Shown piece after piece: positions 1-7,700 of a stretch of DNA of 32,000 nucleotides (position 1 is its first letter; every line of letters starts with the position of its first letter). Origin of the DNA: Candidatus Dadabacteria bacterium (GTDB lineage Bacteria > Desulfobacterota_D > UBA1144 > Nemesobacterales > Nemesobacteraceae). Position numbers and translations under genes: made by a program. Under the pieces are notes generated by a model. The model ran no database searches and was not told the DNA's origin. It worked only from the letters and a program-made list of their open reading frames with translations. The stretch covers positions 1 through 32,000 of the forward strand of contig JAPPFE010000014.1 of assembly GCA_028823955.1 (NCBI GenBank), in the 5' to 3' direction.

Positions 1-2
1 AT

Positions 3-59
3 GCTTACGTCACAACTTATCCCTTTTTGATTGAAAATCTGCCGAAGTCAGGAAAATGA
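3..59 (+). other. Upstream reading-frame fragment, probable front part of the glycosyltransferase
   Basis: An open frame enters from the left edge and stops at a TGA at 57-59, overlapping the ATG at 56-58. Its last residues read LPKSGK. If one base is added in the A run at 53-56, they continue directly into MILTVSRL of the next frame, giving the usual linker-to-strand sequence that opens the C-terminal domain of GT4 glycosyltransferases. I therefore read this as the front part of the same gene rather than a separate gene. A genuine 4-bp ATGA overlap between two genes is the alternative. Confidence 0.4.
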
Positions 60-610
60 TTCTTACCGTCTCGAGGCTCACTCGGGGAAAGGGACAGGAC
101 AAGGTAATAGAAGCCCTCTCCGCCGTAAGGGAGAAGTACACAAACTTCAGGTACGTAATCGCCGGGGAGGGACGTTACGAAAAAGCTCTTAGGGATCTGG
201 TGGCAAGCAAGCGGCTTGGGGACAGGGTTGTTTTTGCCGGATCGGTACGCCACGAAGACGTGTGGATCTTCTATGACGCGTGCGACATTTTCGCAATGGT
301 TAACCGGACGATACCGAGCGAGGAGAACATCGAGGGACTCCCAAACGTCCTGATCGAGGCTGCTGCAAGGGGAAAGCCTATAGTCACGGGAGTTGACGGC
401 GGGGGCAAGGAAGCCGTCGAGCAGGGAAGGAGCGGCTACGTTACGGACGGAAACAACGTTCCAAGAATCGCGCAATATCTCGTAGAACTTCTTTCTGACG
501 AAGACAAAAGCAGGGAATTCGGGGCCAGGGGAAAACAGAAAATGCTTGAAGACTTCACCGAGGAGGGAATGATCGATAAGTACCTCGGAGTAATCGGCTA
601 CCGGGCATAA
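56..610 (+). CDS. Glycosyltransferase family 4, C-terminal donor-binding domain (5' part out of frame and outside the window)
   Basis: This 184-residue product is only the C-terminal Rossmann domain of a GT-B fold glycosyltransferase (Glycos_transf_1). It begins at the typical strand MILTVSRL followed by RGKGQDKVIEAL, and carries the GT4 donor-site motif EGLPNVLIE (E-x7-E) near residues 98-106, followed by ARGKPIV and a GG-K-E-A segment. Complete GT4 enzymes are about 350-400 residues, so the acceptor-binding N-terminal half is missing. The sequence just upstream in another frame joins well, which points to a one-base frameshift in the A run at 53-56, either real or a sequencing error. The enzyme would transfer a sugar from a nucleotide-sugar during cell-surface glycan synthesis; donor and acceptor cannot be told. 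It converges on the flippase with a 20-nt gap, in keeping with a polysaccharide locus. Confidence 0.8.
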   Translation: MILTVSRLTRGKGQDKVIEALSAVREKYTNFRYVIAGEGRYEKALRDLVASKRLGDRVVFAGSVRHEDVWIFYDACDIFAMVNRTIPSEENIEGLPNVLIEAAARGKPIVTGVDGGGKEAVEQGRSGYVTDGNNVPRIAQYLVELLSDEDKSREFGARGKQKMLEDFTEEGMIDKYLGVIGYRA

Positions 611-630
611 TATGGATCCGTCTCAGGAAG

Positions 631-1941
631 TTACCCCAGATACTCACGGCTGAATTTCCGGGCAAGATAAACGGTCGCCAGAAAATGCCCGAATTCCACG
701 ATCAGATAGGCGATGCCGGCTCCGAAATACGAATACTCTGGAACCAGCAAAAGCAGCAAGACCAAGTATGTGAGGACTTTAAACGTGCTGACCGCGGTCC
801 TAAGTCCAGGTCTTCCGATCGCAAGGAGCATCGGCGTGAGCCAGAACGTTCCGCCCGTAAAAAGAACGGCCACGGCGAGCACCCTCATGGTATTGGAGGC
901 AGGCACGTACTGGTCACCGAAAATAAGGCTTATCAGTTGTTCCGTGAAGAGAAGTACTATAATAAGGACTGGGATTACAAGCTTAAGCAGGCTCCTAACC
1001 GAGAACTTCAAGATTTCGGCAAATTTGTCGTAGAGGTTTGACGTTGAAAAACTCACGAGTCTCGGGAAAATGGCCTCGTGCAGGGGATCCGTAATCCTGT
1101 TAACCACCTTGATCACGGCCCTTGCTATCTTGTAAAGCCCCGCCGCACCGCTTCCAAAGAAATAACCTAGGATCAAAACGGCCACTTTTCCTTCGTTAGC
1201 GATCGTAAGCGTGGCGTTAAAGCTCGTGTTAAGCAGAAACCAAGTTATCTCCCTCATCCTGCCGGAGAGAAGTCCTACTTTTGAGGAAAGCCAGGTGTGA
1301 AGTCCCTTGTCCCTCAGCATTCTGTTCACAACTATCTGGGTAAGCACGAACTCAAAGAAGGAAACCGCCACATAGGCAACTAGCACGCCCTTTATTCCGT
1401 AACCCATATACAGCGCCGCAAGCACGGAACTAAGTTTGAAAACCGCTTTTGCCGACTGCACGAAAACTATCGTCTTGAACCGGTCAAACACCCTGAAAAG
1501 CGCTTCCGACGTGGTGTTGACGCTTGCGACTACGAGAGTCAGGGAAAAGATCAGAACTAAATCGAAACCATCCTGAGACTTTATGAATATGTCGTTTGCC
1601 ACCCCGGCAAGCAGCAAACATACCCCAAAGGCCAGCAGACCCCCCGCGGCATCGACCATGTAGGAGAACTTTATCATCGACAGGGCATGTTCCAATTCTT
1701 TTTTCTCGAGGAACTCACCCACATATCTAACGACGGATTCCCATACCCTGAAATCCACAAGCGAACTCACTACCTTAACGTAGGCTATGATAAGGGTAAG
1801 CAGACCGAAGAGTTCGAGGCCGAGCACTCTTGCCAGAACGATCATTTCAACTATATTGGCAGCGGAGGGAACGGATTTGGCGACAACAAGCCAGGACACA
1901 TTTTTCATGAATTGTCTTTTTTCTGCTCTGAGTTCACTCAT
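631..1941 (-). CDS. Wzx-like lipid-linked oligosaccharide flippase (MATE/MOP superfamily)
   Basis: A 436-residue polytopic membrane protein with 12 or more hydrophobic segments. It opens with the pattern of polysaccharide-exporting Wzx proteins: a short basic stretch (KRQFMKN) followed by SWLVVAKSVPSAANI and a helix ending ARVLGLELFGLL. Such proteins flip undecaprenyl-linked oligosaccharides across the inner membrane before polymerisation or ligation. I chose the ATG at 1941 because it overlaps the TGA of an upstream same-strand frame as ATGA, with AGGA just before it. A GTG at 1962 would add seven residues but has no convincing ribosome site. Length is slightly short of the usual 450-500. 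The substrate cannot be predicted, and the converging glycosyltransferase supports a glycan role. Confidence 0.85.
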   Translation of the reverse strand: MSELRAEKRQFMKNVSWLVVAKSVPSAANIVEMIVLARVLGLELFGLLTLIIAYVKVVSSLVDFRVWESVVRYVGEFLEKKELEHALSMIKFSYMVDAAGGLLAFGVCLLLAGVANDIFIKSQDGFDLVLIFSLTLVVASVNTTSEALFRVFDRFKTIVFVQSAKAVFKLSSVLAALYMGYGIKGVLVAYVAVSFFEFVLTQIVVNRMLRDKGLHTWLSSKVGLLSGRMREITWFLLNTSFNATLTIANEGKVAVLILGYFFGSGAAGLYKIARAVIKVVNRITDPLHEAIFPRLVSFSTSNLYDKFAEILKFSVRSLLKLVIPVLIIVLLFTEQLISLIFGDQYVPASNTMRVLAVAVLFTGGTFWLTPMLLAIGRPGLRTAVSTFKVLTYLVLLLLLVPEYSYFGAGIAYLIVEFGHFLATVYLARKFSREYLG

Positions 1942-2174
1942 GTTCCTGGAATATGGAAACACTTTCTGTCATCTGTATACAGCAGACAGACAAATTGTCT
2001 AAGCACCGCTTCGGGCTTTTTGGCAGTCTCGCTTTCTGCTTTTGAGAACAGCACGGGTCGCCCGGATAGTTTCTTCGTCTTTACCAAAAGTGTTTCCGCA
2101 ACTTTAAAGCCGTATTGCATAATAAAAGAAGTAAAGTAATAGTAAACCTGACCCTGTACATCTCCATCAAGCAC
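1938..2174 (-). pseudogene. C-terminal remnant of an unidentified gene once coupled to the flippase
   Basis: This 78-codon frame starts at a GTG and remains open back to a TAA at 2184-2186. Its TGA (1940-1938) overlaps the flippase ATG as ATGA, the usual arrangement of translationally coupled genes. The C-terminal 55 or so residues (QYGFKVAETLL...RPVLFSKAESETAKKPEA) read like the tail of a real soluble protein, but I do not recognise the family. There is no convincing start or ribosome site, and the foreign transporter gene begins on the other strand at 2277. I infer that the rest of this gene was lost when that segment arrived. It could instead be a chance frame. Confidence 0.4.
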
Positions 2175-2276
2175 GAAGCGGGGTTAAAGGAAGGCAAAGT
2201 TGAAGCTGGGTTATCACAGCCAAGGCAGTTTTCGCTACCCTTCAGGCCTGCACTCATACAACGGAAGAAATATTTA

Positions 2277-3161
2277 ATGCGAGCAACACTTATAGGATTT
2301 AGCGCAATCCTTATGTGGTCGCTACTGGCCCTTCTGACGGCCTCATCAGGGGAAGTGCCTCCCTTCCAGCTTGCCGCAATGTGTTTTTCGATCGCCGCTT
2401 CCATCGGACTGATCGCGCTTGCCGCAAAGCCGTCGGGCTTTCGCAATCTGCGCCAACCCTTGCGCATATGGTGTCTCGGTGTTGGAGGGCTATTCGGCTA
2501 TCATTTTTTCTACTTCACCGCCCTGCGGAATGCACCGGCTGTCGAAGCAAGTCTGATCGGTTATCTCTGGCCCCTGCTGATCGTCGTCGGGGCAGCGTTC
2601 CTTCCCGGAGAGCGGCTCGGCTGGCACCACATAACAGGCGTACTGGCTGGTCTGGCGGGGACAGTACTGATTGTTTCGAAAAACAGCCTTTCTTTCGATG
2701 ACAGCTTTGCCTTCGGTTACAGCGCGGCGCTGCTTTCCGCTTTTACCTGGTCCGCCTACTCGCTTCTGTCACGGCGGTTTGGCGCGGTTCCGACCGATGT
2801 CGTCACCGGATTCTGCGCAGTAACAGCCTTTTTTTCACTTATCTGCCATCTGGCGCTGGAACAGACGGTCTGGCCGCAAGGAACCGGACAATGGCTAGCC
2901 GTCGCAGGCCTTGGACTGCTACCGGTTGGGGCAGCATTTTACGCTTGGGACTTTGGCGTTAAACACGGCGATATCCGGGTCCTAGGCTCTGCGAGCTATG
3001 CAGCGCCGTTGCTTTCAACCTTAATACTTGTTGCATCAGGTGTAGGCCAAGCCGACTGGCGCATCGCCCTTGCCTGCGTTTTGATCACTGGAGGCGCCGT
3101 GGTGGCCGCAAAGGATCTGTTGTTTGCATCAACCTGCAAGGAAGCAAAGGTAGGAAAATGA
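2277..3161 (+). CDS. DMT-family (EamA) exporter, probably horizontally acquired
   Basis: A 294-residue protein with about ten hydrophobic helices arranged as two EamA repeats. Recognisable pieces are the first helix MRATLIGFSAILMWSLLALL, LRNAPAVEASLIGYLWPLLI, GVLAGLAGTVLIV and, in the second half, GASYAAPL-type and LITGGAVVA segments. It resembles the YddG-like aromatic amino acid/metabolite exporters of Proteobacteria. The start at 2277 has GGAAG upstream at 2263-2267 and places helix 1 at the N-terminus; in-frame sequence back to 2115 is not transporter-like. Isoleucine is coded mostly by ATC/ATT, and CTG, GCG and CGG are frequent, unlike neighbours that favour ATA. This and its position inside a broken polysaccharide locus suggest transfer, perhaps from an alphaproteobacterium. 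The exported substrate is unknown. Confidence 0.85.
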   Translation: MRATLIGFSAILMWSLLALLTASSGEVPPFQLAAMCFSIAASIGLIALAAKPSGFRNLRQPLRIWCLGVGGLFGYHFFYFTALRNAPAVEASLIGYLWPLLIVVGAAFLPGERLGWHHITGVLAGLAGTVLIVSKNSLSFDDSFAFGYSAALLSAFTWSAYSLLSRRFGAVPTDVVTGFCAVTAFFSLICHLALEQTVWPQGTGQWLAVAGLGLLPVGAAFYAWDFGVKHGDIRVLGSASYAAPLLSTLILVASGVGQADWRIALACVLITGGAVVAAKDLLFASTCKEAKVGK

Positions 3162-3194
3162 TGCGGATATTCAAATACAGCCTCAATTCACCAC

Positions 3195-3269
3195 AGTTTG
3201 GCAGCCTGATGTTCCGAGCCCCTCAGCATTTATATATACTTTGGGAATTATTTAGAGTCCTGCCAAACT
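3195..3269. repeat. Perfect 10-bp inverted repeat spaced by 55 bp
   Basis: AGTTTGGCAG at 3195-3204 is exactly matched by CTGCCAAACT at 3260-3269. The spacer is AT-rich in its second half (TTTATATATACTTT) and has no coding potential. It lies 33 bp after the foreign exporter and 80 bp before xerC. It may be a mobile-element end or remnant, a regulatory site, or a long hairpin. No transposase lies nearby. Confidence 0.6.
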
Positions 3270-3349
3270 CTACAGTTCCTGATTTTTCTTCCCGCTTCTA
3301 ATTTCTTATCCACTGCTAACAATACTTTTTTATCCCTTGTCCAAAGCAA

Positions 3350-4249
3350 ATGAGCGTATATATTTCAGAAGAGATGAACGAACTGCTCGAAAGCTTCATA
3401 AAGCACCTCTCGGACGAAAGAAACTACTCGGAGCACACCGTAAAGGCCTACAGGGGCGATCTTGAGAATTTCCACGATTTTCTCTTAAAGGAAAAGAAAA
3501 AAATTGAGGACGCGGACATTGCGACAATAAACGCATACGTCTCAACGCTCTACGGAAAAAACTCCCCCTCCTCAGTCGAGAGAAAAGTATCGGCGATAAG
3601 ATCTTTTTTCTCGTATCTGGTAAGAAAAGGCCTCGCAGCGCAGAATCCCGCAAAACTCGTGCGCACCCCTAAAAAGGAAAAGCACCTCCCAGTGTTTTTA
3701 AGCGTGGACGAGGTGTTCAATCTGGTCGACGTAAAGGATTCTGAGAAAAATCCGCTTCGCGTACGCGATAGAGCGATTCTTGAGCTTCTTTATTCAAGCG
3801 GCCTTCGTGTAAGCGAACTTGCGGGAACCACGCTCGCCGACCTCAGCATGGGAGAAGCGATAATAAGGGTTCGCGGGAAAGGAAGCAAGGAGAGAATCGT
3901 TCCCGTGGGATCAAAGGCACTTTCCGCTCTCGGGAAGTATCTTGACATAAGAAAAACGCTGAAACCCGCATCCGACCATATATTCCTGAACTCTCGGGGA
4001 GGCGGAATAACCACAAGAAGTCTGGCGCGGATAATAAAAAAGTACGGCCTAGTATCGGGGATATCGAAAAACGTGAGTCCCCACGTACTTAGACACTCGT
4101 TTGCCACCCACCTGCTTGCGGGCGGCGCAGACCTTCGGGCAATCCAGGAGATGCTCGGTCACGCGAGTCTCTCGACGACCCAGAGATACACCCACCTCTC
4201 GGTCGAGCGGATAATGGAAGTGTACGACAAGACTCACCCGAACGCCTAG
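3350..4249 (+). CDS. xerC: Tyrosine recombinase XerC/XerD type
   Basis: A 299-residue site-specific recombinase, the usual length for XerC/XerD, which resolve chromosome dimers at dif. The N-terminal SAM-like core-binding domain spans about residues 8-95 (FIKHLSDERNYSEHTVKAY). The catalytic domain has all expected residues: R153 in GLRVSEL, K177 in RVRGKGSK, H245 and R248 in HVLRHSFATHLL, H271 in LGHASLSTTQ and nucleophile Y280 in RYTH. XerC and XerD are hard to separate by eye; the call rests on position immediately before hslVU, the order seen in the Bacillus codV-clpQ-clpY operon. The first ATG is used, and an ATG at 3374 is a possible alternative. hslV follows after 27 nt. Confidence 0.93.
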   Translation: MSVYISEEMNELLESFIKHLSDERNYSEHTVKAYRGDLENFHDFLLKEKKKIEDADIATINAYVSTLYGKNSPSSVERKVSAIRSFFSYLVRKGLAAQNPAKLVRTPKKEKHLPVFLSVDEVFNLVDVKDSEKNPLRVRDRAILELLYSSGLRVSELAGTTLADLSMGEAIIRVRGKGSKERIVPVGSKALSALGKYLDIRKTLKPASDHIFLNSRGGGITTRSLARIIKKYGLVSGISKNVSPHVLRHSFATHLLAGGADLRAIQEMLGHASLSTTQRYTHLSVERIMEVYDKTHPNA

Positions 4250-4276
4250 AGGCAACGGGAGAAAGGGGAAAAGATT

Positions 4277-4813
4277 ATGAGCCAATTTCACGGAACCACG
4301 ATACTCTGCGTTAAAAAAGACGGTCGGGTGGCGTTAGGAGGCGACGGCCAAGTAACCATGGGAGCAACCGCGGTAAAGCATAAAGCGAACAAGATAAGAA
4401 AAATGCGCGGCGGGAAAATCTGCGCCGGATTCGCGGGTTCAACGGCAGACGCGATGACGCTTTTTGACAAGTTCGATGGAAAGCTTGAGGAATTCAGCGG
4501 AAGCCTTGAGCGCGCAGCAGTCGAACTCGCAAAGGAATGGAGATCGGACAGAATCCTGAGAAGGCTCGAGGCCCTGCTGATAGTCGCTAACTCTGAAACC
4601 ATGCTCATAATCTCGGGAAGCGGAGACGTAATAGAACCCGATGAGAGCGTGATAGCGATAGGATCGGGAGGTCCCTTCGCCCAGGCGGCAGCTTTGGCGC
4701 TTGCCAAGCACTCGGAGCTCTCCGCCCCGGAGATAGTTAAGCGCTCACTTGAGATCGCAGCCGGAATCTGCATTTACACAAATAGTCACATATCGATAGA
4801 GGAAATAGATTAA
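4277..4813 (+). CDS. hslV: ATP-dependent protease HslV (ClpQ) peptidase subunit
   Basis: The 178-residue peptidase of the HslUV proteasome-like complex, which degrades unfolded substrates in the cytoplasm. The short propeptide MSQFHG is expected to be cleaved before Thr7, exposing the N-terminal threonine nucleophile; HG-TT is the usual processing junction. Counting from that Thr as 1, Asp17 (GGDG) and Lys33 (NKIRK) are both in their family positions. GFAGSTADA and the C-terminal ICIYTN segment also match. An AAGGGG ribosome site lies 8 nt before the ATG. The stop TAA is followed at once by the hslU ATG, so the two are cotranslated. Length is normal. Confidence 0.97.
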   Translation: MSQFHGTTILCVKKDGRVALGGDGQVTMGATAVKHKANKIRKMRGGKICAGFAGSTADAMTLFDKFDGKLEEFSGSLERAAVELAKEWRSDRILRRLEALLIVANSETMLIISGSGDVIEPDESVIAIGSGGPFAQAAALALAKHSELSAPEIVKRSLEIAAGICIYTNSHISIEEID

Positions 4814-6163
4814 ATGTCCCAAGAATCCTACCTCACCCCGAGGGAAATAGTATCGGAGCTAGACAAGTACATAGTCGGACAGAACATGGCCAAAAGGGCC
4901 GTGGGCGTGGCACTCAGGAACAGGTGGAGAAGGCAGAAGGTATCGCCCGAGCTTCGCGACGAGATATCCCCAAAGAACATACTTATGATGGGACCCACCG
5001 GCGTGGGAAAAACAGAGATAGCCCGGCGCCTGGCGAAACTTGCCCAAGCCCCCTTCGTAAAGGTCGAAGCGTCAAAGTTCACCGAGGTTGGGTACGTGGG
5101 TAGAGACGTTGAGTCAATGATACGAGACTTAACCGAGATAGCCGTCAACATGGTAACAGAGGAGGAGACCCTTTCGGTTAACACGAGGGCTAGGGAGCTT
5201 GCCGAGGACAAGCTCATTGACCTGCTCGTTCCGACTCGTCCCGTCACTGGGACGGAGGAAGACATGGATGAGACCAAGAGAAAAATGAGCGAGACCAAAA
5301 AGAAGATGAGAAAGCTTCTTTGGGATGGAAAGCTCGACGACAGGGAAGTCGAGATAGAGATAACGGCGAGGACCCTTCCCATACAGGTGTTCAGCCAGGC
5401 GGGAGTTGAGGAAATGGACCCCGGAATCTCGGAGATGATCGGAAGCCTGATGCCCAAAAAATCGAAAGTAAGAAAGGTTAAGGTTCCCGAGGCCATGGAC
5501 ATTCTCACCGAGGAGGAAGCCCGAAGACTGATAGACATGGACAAAGTTACCCAGTTAGCTCTCGAGAGAACCGAGAACTCGGGAATAATCTTCATAGACG
5601 AGATAGACAAGGTCGCCGGAAAAAACGGCGTCTCGGGGCCTGATGTTTCAAGGGAGGGGGTGCAGAGGGATCTTCTCCCTATAATCGAAGGGAGCAGCGT
5701 CACTACGAAGCACGGCATGGTCAGAACCGACCACATACTTTTCATCGGAGCCGGGGCGTTTCACGTCTCAAAACCGTCCGATCTCATACCCGAGCTCCAA
5801 GGGCGCTTTCCCATAAGAGTTGAGCTTGAGGCGCTCACCAAAGACGACTTCATACGGATCCTCACCGAGCCCAAAAACGCGCTCATAAAACAGTACACCG
5901 AGCTTATGAGGACCGAGGACATAAAACTCTCTTTCACTGACGAAGCAATAGAGAAAATAGCCGAAACCGCAGCCGAAGTTAACAGCTCTACCGAGAACAT
6001 AGGGGCAAGGAGGCTTCACACCGTTCTCGAGAAGCTGCTTGATGAGATCTCCTTTAACGCTCCCGATATGAAGGAGAAGAAATTCACCATAGACAAAAGC
6101 TATGTTGAGGAGAAAATAGCCGACATCGTCAAGGACAGGGATCTAAGCAGGTATATACTCTAG
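4814..6163 (+). CDS. hslU: HslU (ClpY) AAA+ unfoldase subunit of HslUV
   Basis: A 449-residue AAA+ ATPase that unfolds substrates and threads them into HslV. It has the N-terminal [17 protein letters not shown], Walker [10 protein letters not shown] at 60-68, the pore-loop motif GYVGRDVE at 93-100, a charged intermediate I-domain roughly at 110-235, Walker [10 protein letters not shown] at 258-266 and sensor regions up to about 440. The C-terminal tail ends LSRYIL, the segment that inserts between HslV subunits to activate the peptidase, so the pair should be functional. It starts on the base after the hslV stop. Downstream, after 61 nt, the Anbu cassette begins on the same strand. Confidence 0.97.
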   Translation: MSQESYLTPREIVSELDKYIVGQNMAKRAVGVALRNRWRRQKVSPELRDEISPKNILMMGPTGVGKTEIARRLAKLAQAPFVKVEASKFTEVGYVGRDVESMIRDLTEIAVNMVTEEETLSVNTRARELAEDKLIDLLVPTRPVTGTEEDMDETKRKMSETKKKMRKLLWDGKLDDREVEIEITARTLPIQVFSQAGVEEMDPGISEMIGSLMPKKSKVRKVKVPEAMDILTEEEARRLIDMDKVTQLALERTENSGIIFIDEIDKVAGKNGVSGPDVSREGVQRDLLPIIEGSSVTTKHGMVRTDHILFIGAGAFHVSKPSDLIPELQGRFPIRVELEALTKDDFIRILTEPKNALIKQYTELMRTEDIKLSFTDEAIEKIAETAAEVNSSTENIGARRLHTVLEKLLDEISFNAPDMKEKKFTIDKSYVEEKIADIVKDRDLSRYIL

Positions 6164-6224
6164 GAAGCTTTTGCATAACCTTCACTTTTAGTTAGGTTTT
6201 TCGAAAAAATTCCTTGGAACCAAG

Positions 6225-7700
6225 ATGAATTTTAAAAACTATGACACGGAAGGCTTTTACGACGAGGTATTCAAGGATAACGCCACCCCGCATGAGTGGA
6301 CCCGCTTTTTAACCGACAGGATAGAAAGCCTCTCAGGCGGAGAGTTGATCGAGAGGCAGAAAGCGGCCGAGATGAACCTGTTCGAGATGGGGGTCACCTT
6401 CACCCTCTACTCGGAGAAAAAGAAGGGCTCCGAGGAGAACATTTTCCCCTTCGACATAATTCCTAGGATAGTGTCTGCCGAGGACTGGGAGCTCATAGAA
6501 AGGGGCCTCAAGCAGAGAATCCACGCGCTTAACCTCTTCATAGACGACATATACAACGACCGGAAGATTCTGAGGGACAAAGTGGTTCCCAAGGAACTCA
6601 TCCTCTCAAGCAGGGAGTTTCGCCTTGACTGCGTCGGTTTTTCCCCGCCGAAGAATATCTGGTGCCATATCACGGGAACGGACCTTATAAGACATTCGGA
6701 CGGAAACTTCTACATCCTCGAAGACAACCTGCGCTCCCCCTCCGGCGTCTCCTACGTGCTTGAGAACCGCGAACTTCTGAAACGCACGTTTCCCAAGGTA
6801 TTCGGCACCGTCGAGATAATGCCCATAAGCGATTACGGGCTCCACCTTCATGACACCCTCCAGTATCTGCTATCTGACAGAACGGCTAACCCCAAGGTGG
6901 TGCTTCTCACCCCGGGGATATATAACTCGGCCTACTTCGAACACTCGTTTCTGGCAAAGGAGATGGGAATAGAGCTTGTCGAGGGAAGGGATCTCGTCGT
7001 GGTAGAGAACTTCGTTTACCTAAAGACCACTAAGGGGCTTGAAAAAGTGGACGTCATATACAGAAGGATAGACGATAACTTCCTTGACCCTCAGGTGTTC
7101 CGCCCGGATTCAGTGCTCGGAGTTCCGGGGCTTTTCGGCGCGTACAAGGCCGGAAACGTCGCCATAGCCAACGCCCCAGGAGGAGGAGTGGCCGACGACA
7201 AGATAATATACGCCTACGTTGAGAAGATAATAAAGTACTACCTGGGAGAAGATCCCATAATCTCGAACGTGCCGACGTATATCTGCGAGGAGGATGAAGC
7301 CAGAAAATACGTACTCGACAATATAGAGAAGCTGGTCGTAAAGCCCGCGAATGAATCTGGAGGATACGGGATAGTGTTCGGACCCAAAGCGACGAAAGAG
7401 GAGCTGGCCCAAGCCAAAAGAGATATAAAAGCGGATCCCAGAAACTACATAGCCCAGAAGACTATGTCCCTCTCCCGTGCTCCCGTGATAGTGGACGATC
7501 ACTTCGAGGGACGCCATGTCGATCTGAGACCCTTCATTCTTTACGGAAAAGAAATATTCGTCCTGCCCGGAGGCCTTACCAGAGTAGCGTTGCGCAAAGG
7601 TTCGATGATAGTCAATTCGTCTCAGGGAGGCGGAAGCAAGGACACTTGGGTGCTTGCTCCCGCAAAGAACGCCGGGGGCAAAGGAGGCAGAAAATCCTAA
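6225..7700 (+). CDS. Circularly permuted ATP-grasp protein (COG2308 type) of the Anbu cassette
   Basis: A 491-residue circularly permuted ATP-grasp enzyme. Family signatures include the N-terminal FYDEVF, the block IIPRIVSAEDWELIERGLKQR near residues 80-100, LEDNLRSPSGVSYVLENR near 170-190, RRIDDNFLDP near 280-290, a GVADDK segment and the C-terminal KPANESGGYG and RPFILYG blocks. ATP-grasp folds join a carboxylate to an amine using ATP, and this family has been predicted to make peptide bonds or tags, though the substrate is not established. A GGAA lies 6 nt before the ATG. Its stop TAA overlaps the beginning of the alpha-E gene, so the two are likely cotranslated. Length is normal. Confidence 0.92.
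   Translation: MNFKNYDTEGFYDEVFKDNATPHEWTRFLTDRIESLSGGELIERQKAAEMNLFEMGVTFTLYSEKKKGSEENIFPFDIIPRIVSAEDWELIERGLKQRIHALNLFIDDIYNDRKILRDKVVPKELILSSREFRLDCVGFSPPKNIWCHITGTDLIRHSDGNFYILEDNLRSPSGVSYVLENRELLKRTFPKVFGTVEIMPISDYGLHLHDTLQYLLSDRTANPKVVLLTPGIYNSAYFEHSFLAKEMGIELVEGRDLVVVENFVYLKTTKGLEKVDVIYRRIDDNFLDPQVFRPDSVLGVPGLFGAYKAGNVAIANAPGGGVADDKIIYAYVEKIIKYYLGEDPIISNVPTYICEEDEARKYVLDNIEKLVVKPANESGGYGIVFGPKATKEELAQAKRDIKADPRNYIAQKTMSLSRAPVIVDDHFEGRHVDLRPFILYGKEIFVLPGGLTRVALRKGSMIVNSSQGGGSKDTWVLAPAKNAGGKGGRKS
7682..7696 (+). promoter_or_regulatory. Shine-Dalgarno AGGAGG deciding an ATC start
   Basis: AGGAGG (7682-7687), a 6-nt spacer and then ATC at the exact position where alpha-E proteins have their initiator methionine. 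The ATP-grasp stop codon lies at 7698-7700, so initiation would occur within reach of the terminating ribosome. Confidence 0.65.

Noticed and set aside
1687-2139. 150-codon plus-strand frame
   Set aside because: Mostly antisense to the flippase; the rest crosses the non-coding gap and has no recognisable domain.
3210-3250. Possible dif site near xerC
   Set aside because: TTTATATATACTTT is AT-rich but lacks the XerC/XerD half-sites around a 6-bp centre as I know them.
4828-5745. Long 305-codon open frame on the minus strand
   Set aside because: It is the complement of hslU, Ser-rich, without motifs or ribosome site; hslU is certain.
3350-6163. A codY homologue expected after xerC-hslVU by analogy with Bacillus
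   Set aside because: No such gene follows; the next gene is the ATP-grasp protein.
7110-7517. 135-codon minus-strand frame
   Set aside because: Antisense to the ATP-grasp gene, with no family features.
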